DNA of 64,000 bases from Phycisphaerales bacterium UBA7800 (lineage in GTDB: Bacteria; Planctomycetota; Phycisphaerae; Phycisphaerales; Phycisphaeraceae). The position numbers and the translations under genes were made by a program. A model generated the notes under the pieces. It did no database searches. It worked only from the letters and a program-made list of their open reading frames with translations, and was not told the DNA's origin. Shown in pieces: positions 59,626 to 64,000 of this stretch; the stretch's first letter is position 1, and the number at the start of each line of letters is the position of its first letter. The stretch spans positions 4,877 to 68,876 of the forward strand of contig DLCK01000061.1 of the NCBI GenBank assembly GCA_002480565.1, in the 5' to 3' direction.

Positions 59626-60441
59626 ATGTTCAACAGAAACACATCACATGCGTTTACGCTCATTGAGTTGCTCGTTGTGATTTCAATTATTTCGTTACTC
59701 ATTGCCATCCTTTTACCCGCGCTGGGTGCTGCGCGTCGTGCTGCTCGAAACTCGGTTTGTCAGAATCAGCAGAAGCAGATTGGTCTGACGATGCATGTGT
59801 ACAGTGGTGACAACAAGAACTATTTGCCACTGGCTTATGCCGATGTGTCAGACGATCCTTGGTATGGGAAATATTGGCAGATCAAACTCAGCCCGTACCT
59901 GAGCAGTAAAGTCTCTGGCAAGGCAGTCAACCCGTTTTACTGTCCAAGCGATGGCCCTGATGGAGCAGGCAATGATGTCTGGAAAATTGATCCTGATCCA
60001 AACGCGACCTATGAAGATGGTGAATTGGAATCCAGCTACGGCGTGAACCTGTACATGTTCTTCCGTGACTCAAACAATAATGGCGTTCACGATCAGGTGG
60101 AATGGATGCTCTATTCCGGATCGCCATTCGATAACAAGTTCTATACCGCTCAGCGTTTTGACTTCATGCAGCGTCCCACGGAAACCATTCTCATGGTCGA
60201 CAATCGTCACGACTATTACTTCGGTCACACCTTGCCCAGTCTGGTGAATGACGCAGATGTCGGTTGGGGTTTGGTGGATTGGAAACGTCACGGCGGAAGC
60301 GGTGGCCCGCAGCAGTGCAATGGTCTGTATGCAGACAATCATGTCGCAGTGGTGCAGTATCAGAAAGACCTTATCGGTTGGAACGAAGCGTCACTGACTT
60401 CTGAGTTTGACATGACCCATTCGTTTAAGTGGCCTTATTAA
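59626..60441 (+). CDS. Prepilin-type (DUF1559-like) secreted protein
   Basis: 271 residues. The N-terminus SHAFTLIELLVVISIISLL has the +5 Glu, then LLPALGAARRAARNSVC. The extracellular part carries FYCPSDGPDG and ends QCNGLYADNHV where the related proteins have a DG motif, so the final Gly is here Asn. GGAG precedes the ATG. It probably forms an operon with the GH114-like gene 39 bases downstream, under the operator at 59531. Confidence 0.87.
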   Translation: MFNRNTSHAFTLIELLVVISIISLLIAILLPALGAARRAARNSVCQNQQKQIGLTMHVYSGDNKNYLPLAYADVSDDPWYGKYWQIKLSPYLSSKVSGKAVNPFYCPSDGPDGAGNDVWKIDPDPNATYEDGELESSYGVNLYMFFRDSNNNGVHDQVEWMLYSGSPFDNKFYTAQRFDFMQRPTETILMVDNRHDYYFGHTLPSLVNDADVGWGLVDWKRHGGSGGPQQCNGLYADNHVAVVQYQKDLIGWNEASLTSEFDMTHSFKWPY

Positions 60442-60480
60442 ATTCGATCTATTTTCACCTGAAAAACAGGGAGATTTGGG

Positions 60481-62322
60481 ATGAAGCGTTGTTTTCAATC
60501 GCTGTTGGGGATGGTCTGCGTGTTGCTTGGTTCATTGTCTGTTCATGCAGATGAATTGAAGGTCATCTCGGTGACGTCCACCCGCACCGACACCCATTGG
60601 CTATACAAAGTCCTCTGTGACAAGCCAGTTGAACCGCTGGTTGTACAGTGTCTCATTGATGTAGATGCCAACCTCAAGTCGGGCCGCGAGGGGGGCTATG
60701 ACTTACTGGTTGAAGGTGATCTTCTCTACCAATTCAACGGCCCTGATCCTGCAGGTTGGACATGGGAACAAATCGGTGGCATCACCCGCGCATTCAATGG
60801 CAATGCTGTTACCTATACCGTTCCCATCTCGCATCTCACATCCAAATCACTGCGCATGCAGGTTCGCCTGCTCAAGTCGGACTACTCGACTGTACTTGGG
60901 CAGATGGATGATGTGTCGATCCAAATTGATGACTTGCAACGTGTGGATCAAGCCAATCGTGTGATCGTGCCTTTGGCTCCAGTCAAAGCCAATCGTGATC
61001 TGTCGGCGCGCAAGCGGGTCCAGCAAGCCAAGTCGTTCTACTGTTACTACGGCAGTGGTCGTGTCGGTGAACTTTCTGCCTATGACATGGTGATTCTGCA
61101 TTCACCGCAGATGGATGTCAAAGATATTGCCAAGCTCAAAAAGCAGGGCGTGGTCACCATTGGCTATATCACCGTCGGAGAAGACGACAAGCTTTCGGAA
61201 GGTAACGGCAACGGTCCCGATGGTAAAGCCAGTTGGTTTTTTGATCGCGATAACGATGGTAAGCCGGATCAAAACGGCATTTGGAAAAGTTACTACGCCA
61301 ATGCCATGGACCCGCTTTGGCGTGAAAACCGCGTCAAGGAAGCTGTGCGATTGGTCACCGAGGAAGGCTATGATGGCATCTTTCTGGACACCATCGACAC
61401 GGCAGTGCTTTATCCCGAGACTGCGCCGGGGATGATCCAATTGGTGCGTGATTTCCGTAAGGCTTTGCCGGAGGCGCCGATAGTTTTGAATCAGGGATAC
61501 ACGCTGCTTTCGCAACTTGCCCCGATGTCTGACGCCTTTATGCTCGAGTCGTTTACGGCAACCTACGATTTTCAGTCCAAGCAATACATGCTCAATTATC
61601 CATCAAGTATGGATTGGCATGCTCATAAGGTTCGCCAATACATCGAGCCGGTTCTCAAAAAAAATCCTTTAACCGTGTTGGTATTGGACTATGCCAAGCC
61701 TGATGATTTTAAGAACATTCAAGCTGCTGCTGATCGTGCTGCGACATTTGGATTTCTCTTTGCTTCAGCTCCGATTTTTCTGGATGACGTGTACATCAAC
61801 GACATTGTCGGCAAGCCCGACCCACGCTGGCTGCAAAAGCAGGCAACACCGCAATCCATGTCCTTTACACTGCCCGAAGCAGTCAATGGATTCCCCATCG
61901 GTACAGTGGTGATGCCTTCGACATGTTATGGCGGGTACACCGTCAAACCCGTGGTGGACGGCATTGCCAATCGCGCTGCGCTTCACTGGTCTGAATCAGC
62001 ATGGGCCTCTGCCGAAGTGCAGGGCGAAGACGTTTGGCTTGCGTTTGAGTTTAAAAAACCTCAGCAAGGGGGACGACTGAAAATCACTTGGGCAACCGAT
62101 CAGGGTAAAGCTCAAGTCTCACAACGCTATCAAGTGCAGATCAAAGTCAACGGCGTCTGGCAGGATGTGGTCGATGCTGCAGGTCAACAAATCAATGTCA
62201 GTATGCACCCGTTGCCAGACACTCCCTACAGTGGTATCCGCATTCATCAACCCGCAGGTGGGGGGCCGACATCACGACCGAATTTGATGTGGATCGCACA
62301 GGTTCAACGCATCGCACATTAA
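60481..62322 (+). CDS. Secreted GH114/TM1410-like glycoside hydrolase
   Basis: 613 residues. Signal peptide ending SVHADE; N-terminal beta domain about 20-160; GH114-like barrel from about 185: SFYCYYGSGRVGELSAYDMV, KQGVVTIGYITVGEDDK and GYDGIFLDTID, which are typical blocks of the TM1410/endo-alpha-polygalactosaminidase superfamily. A C-terminal discoidin-like domain is at about 480-610. The catalytic Asp pair is at the ends of barrel strands. The preferred start has AGGGAGA upstream. Ends seven bases from the convergent glycosyltransferase gene. Confidence 0.82.
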   Translation: MKRCFQSLLGMVCVLLGSLSVHADELKVISVTSTRTDTHWLYKVLCDKPVEPLVVQCLIDVDANLKSGREGGYDLLVEGDLLYQFNGPDPAGWTWEQIGGITRAFNGNAVTYTVPISHLTSKSLRMQVRLLKSDYSTVLGQMDDVSIQIDDLQRVDQANRVIVPLAPVKANRDLSARKRVQQAKSFYCYYGSGRVGELSAYDMVILHSPQMDVKDIAKLKKQGVVTIGYITVGEDDKLSEGNGNGPDGKASWFFDRDNDGKPDQNGIWKSYYANAMDPLWRENRVKEAVRLVTEEGYDGIFLDTIDTAVLYPETAPGMIQLVRDFRKALPEAPIVLNQGYTLLSQLAPMSDAFMLESFTATYDFQSKQYMLNYPSSMDWHAHKVRQYIEPVLKKNPLTVLVLDYAKPDDFKNIQAAADRAATFGFLFASAPIFLDDVYINDIVGKPDPRWLQKQATPQSMSFTLPEAVNGFPIGTVVMPSTCYGGYTVKPVVDGIANRAALHWSESAWASAEVQGEDVWLAFEFKKPQQGGRLKITWATDQGKAQVSQRYQVQIKVNGVWQDVVDAAGQQINVSMHPLPDTPYSGIRIHQPAGGGPTSRPNLMWIAQVQRIAH

Positions 62323-62328
62323 GTCCAT

Positions 62329-63471
62329 TCATGCAGCATGCAGGTGTTGTTTCAATTGCTGAGCTTTGCATTGCCACGTTTCATTCTGGAGTCGATTGCG
62401 TGCTTGTTGTTGCAAGGCAGGGAGTCCGCCTACGGAGCGTTGCACGACGCGAGTGATGAATGTTTCATCGTCAGCAACAAGGTCCGCACAGTCCTGCCAG
62501 TCCAAAATACCAGGCAGGTTCCGTGCGACGATGGGCTTGCCGGTCGCCAGGTATTCTTTGAATTTCAACGGCTGCATCGCACGGGTCACCGGTAAGTCTG
62601 CATAAGGCATCACCAACACATCCGCATGCTGTGCAAGACTTGGCAAATCCGCATACGCACATGAACCGGGTAAGACAATATTGGGATGTTCCGCAAGCTT
62701 TGGATCAATCGACTGCACTGGCCCCACGAGAACCAGCTTGCCATAGGCTGCGAGTTTCAGACACCATTGCGTATCAAGTCTCGGATCGATCAACCCCCAA
62801 AACAGAAAGATCATTTCACTGTTGTGTCGTTGTGCCCATGCTGGCGAAGGATTGGTGGTTTGGGTTTGCCAATGATCCAACTCAATGCCATGTGTCAGTA
62901 AATCAATTTGCGGTGTCCACTGCTCCAGTCTTTTCACCAGGTTATCCGACACTGCAATCACACGGTCGACCTGCCTGACAAGTTGTTCTTCCATCGCCTG
63001 CATCACGCTGCTGTCGAGTCCAGGCCAGACACTAAAATCATCGACGCAGTAGTAAACCCAGTGGTCGACATTGAGCTTGCCCACAAGGTCTGCCACCACA
63101 GGAATCGTGGTGATGGCGATGCGTTGTTTGGACGTTTGTGTATCAAGCTGTCGATTGATCTGACGGCTTAACAGCTGGGCATTGACGCGACGTTGCAGGC
63201 CGTTACGAAACCCCGGATACATCAGTGGATTGATCACTCGCAGATTAGCAGGCAGGGGTGTGCTGTCGGTTTTAGGTTGTGTCCACTGTTTGAGTTTGCC
63301 TGCGATTTTTTTGATATCGCTGGCGGTGATGCGAGGCAAGCGCATGCCGATTGTGTTGACCCATAGCGCAGGCATGTCGTGGATGAGTTCATTGACCAGA
63401 TGCTGACAACTTGACGGATGTCTACCCCAATCATCTGAAAAAACAACTAATTCTGTGGACTGATCTGCCAT
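62329..63471 (-). CDS. Glycosyltransferase (GT4/GT-B type)
   Basis: 380 residues from the ATG at 63471; an earlier GTG/ATG in frame lies in poor context. Two Rossmann-like halves: an acceptor side with ELVVFSDDWGRHPSSCQ and WVYYCVDDFSVWPGLDSSVM, and a donor side with MIFLFWGLIDPRL, LVLVGPVQ, NIVLPGSCAYADLPSLAQHA and MQPLKFKEYLATGKPIV (the nucleotide-sugar-binding block). Resembles exopolysaccharide TuaH-type enzymes. Cytoplasmic, product unknown. Convergent with the GH114-like gene. Confidence 0.87.
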   Translation of the reverse strand: MADQSTELVVFSDDWGRHPSSCQHLVNELIHDMPALWVNTIGMRLPRITASDIKKIAGKLKQWTQPKTDSTPLPANLRVINPLMYPGFRNGLQRRVNAQLLSRQINRQLDTQTSKQRIAITTIPVVADLVGKLNVDHWVYYCVDDFSVWPGLDSSVMQAMEEQLVRQVDRVIAVSDNLVKRLEQWTPQIDLLTHGIELDHWQTQTTNPSPAWAQRHNSEMIFLFWGLIDPRLDTQWCLKLAAYGKLVLVGPVQSIDPKLAEHPNIVLPGSCAYADLPSLAQHADVLVMPYADLPVTRAMQPLKFKEYLATGKPIVARNLPGILDWQDCADLVADDETFITRVVQRSVGGLPALQQQARNRLQNETWQCKAQQLKQHLHAA

Positions 63472-63562
63472 ATGCGTAGTACATCGGCAAGGTGTCGACC
63501 CGGTGCGTACAATCAATCAACTTGGCTGTGATGATCCGATAATAACATGCGTGATATGCCGT

Positions 63563-64000
63563 TTATTCATCACTGTCCGTTTCGTCAGCCATTCGCATTA
63601 ATGCGATCTGGTCGATTTCAATGACCTGTTGCATGCCGCCGATTTGCAGGATGATGCGGATGTCATTTGGCTTTGAGTTTTTTGCGATGACTACTTCGGA
63701 GGTGAACCAATTCCAGTCTTCGCTGAGTTTCTGCTTGGGCAATTTGACCAGGCGTTCTTTGTGTCGGCCTTTGCCTTCAAGGAACAGATGGAAGGTCGCA
63801 TCAGGGGTCTGGCTGCGTGCTCGGACGATGAGTTTGGCTTTGGTGTTTTCAGGGACATTGCATTTGATGTAGCCCGCTAAGGTGACTGCCCATGGTTTTT
63901 GGGGATTGCCTTGTTTGACGTCCAATTTCAGGACTCGATGGTTTGCCAGATCAAAGAATGACCATTCACATCGATCCTTTATTGTCACGGCGATGGGTTT
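63563..64000 (-). CDS. C-terminal part of a protein with a beta-sandwich domain (truncated at right edge)
   Basis: The frame stays open through the right edge of the window, so the start is outside. The visible about 145 residues are all-beta (WSFFDLANHRVLKLDV, AKLIVRARSQTPDATFHLFL, WNWFTSEVVIAKNSKPND) and end in IEIDQIALMRMADE. This looks like a carbohydrate-binding or jelly-roll domain at the end of a larger enzyme. Family unassigned. Confidence 0.6.
   Translation of the reverse strand, partial: KPIAVTIKDRCEWSFFDLANHRVLKLDVKQGNPQKPWAVTLAGYIKCNVPENTKAKLIVRARSQTPDATFHLFLEGKGRHKERLVKLPKQKLSEDWNWFTSEVVIAKNSKPNDIRIILQIGGMQQVIEIDQIALMRMADETDSDE

Overview
The window looks like a chromosomal segment of a planctomycete, most likely class Phycisphaerae. 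This is inferred from gene content, not from a marker-gene search. The main signs are three solitary secreted proteins with prepilin-type N-termini ending in a glycine/aspartate DG motif, LacI and GntR regulators paired with glycoside hydrolases, an rpsF-ssb-rplI cluster without rpsR, many small iterated palindromic repeats, and frequent short lipoproteins. Base composition is near 50% GC, with an AT-rich patch at about 38.5-40.3 kb.

1-9.5 kb is mostly housekeeping: a frameshifted membrane protein, a cation/proton antiporter fused to a PTS EIIA-like domain, a DksA/TraR-type zinc-finger protein, an ABC1/UbiB kinase-like protein, a lipoprotein, rplI-ssb-rpsF behind a structured leader RNA, and an ArnT-like glycosyltransferase. 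10-20 kb is a minus-strand electron-transfer cluster. A NirB-like FAD/NAD(P)H plus [2Fe-2S] diaphorase is fused to a membrane cytochrome-b-like domain. It is followed by an 11-haem cytochrome c, a DUF3365 haem lipoprotein, a monohaem cytochrome, a globin, a lipoprotein and a ResB/CcsA cytochrome c maturation pair. Its upstream region carries a sigma-54-type promoter, an NtrC-like palindrome and a terminator hairpin inside the leader. A weaker sigma-54-like promoter faces the other way, towards a small secreted protein.

20-37 kb holds a PocR/AraC regulator divergent from an FAD oxidoreductase, a sialate O-acetylesterase-like enzyme, an ABC-F ATPase, a beta-propeller protein resembling oligogalacturonate lyase, a nucleoside hydrolase/ribokinase operon with its own AraC regulator, a haem-binding-type lipoprotein next to a hybrid histidine kinase, and mannose-6-phosphate isomerase.

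37.4-42.1 kb is an accessory region next to tRNA-His. It has a tyrosine recombinase, an AT-rich frameshifted DUF4062 gene, and a tight minus-strand operon that I read as a remnant of an inovirus-like filamentous prophage, ending in a Zot-like/secretin-like in-frame fusion.

42.2-64 kb is dominated by polysaccharide metabolism. It contains gmhA, clan-A glycoside hydrolases, GH115-, GH114- and heparinase-II/III-like enzymes, Gfo/Idh/MocA and VOC enzymes, three pseudopilin-like proteins, two LacI regulators and one GntR/LacI hybrid regulator, with palindromic operators visible next to each. Three apparent single-base frameshifts, two of them in homopolymers, leave open the possibility of residual sequencing indels.
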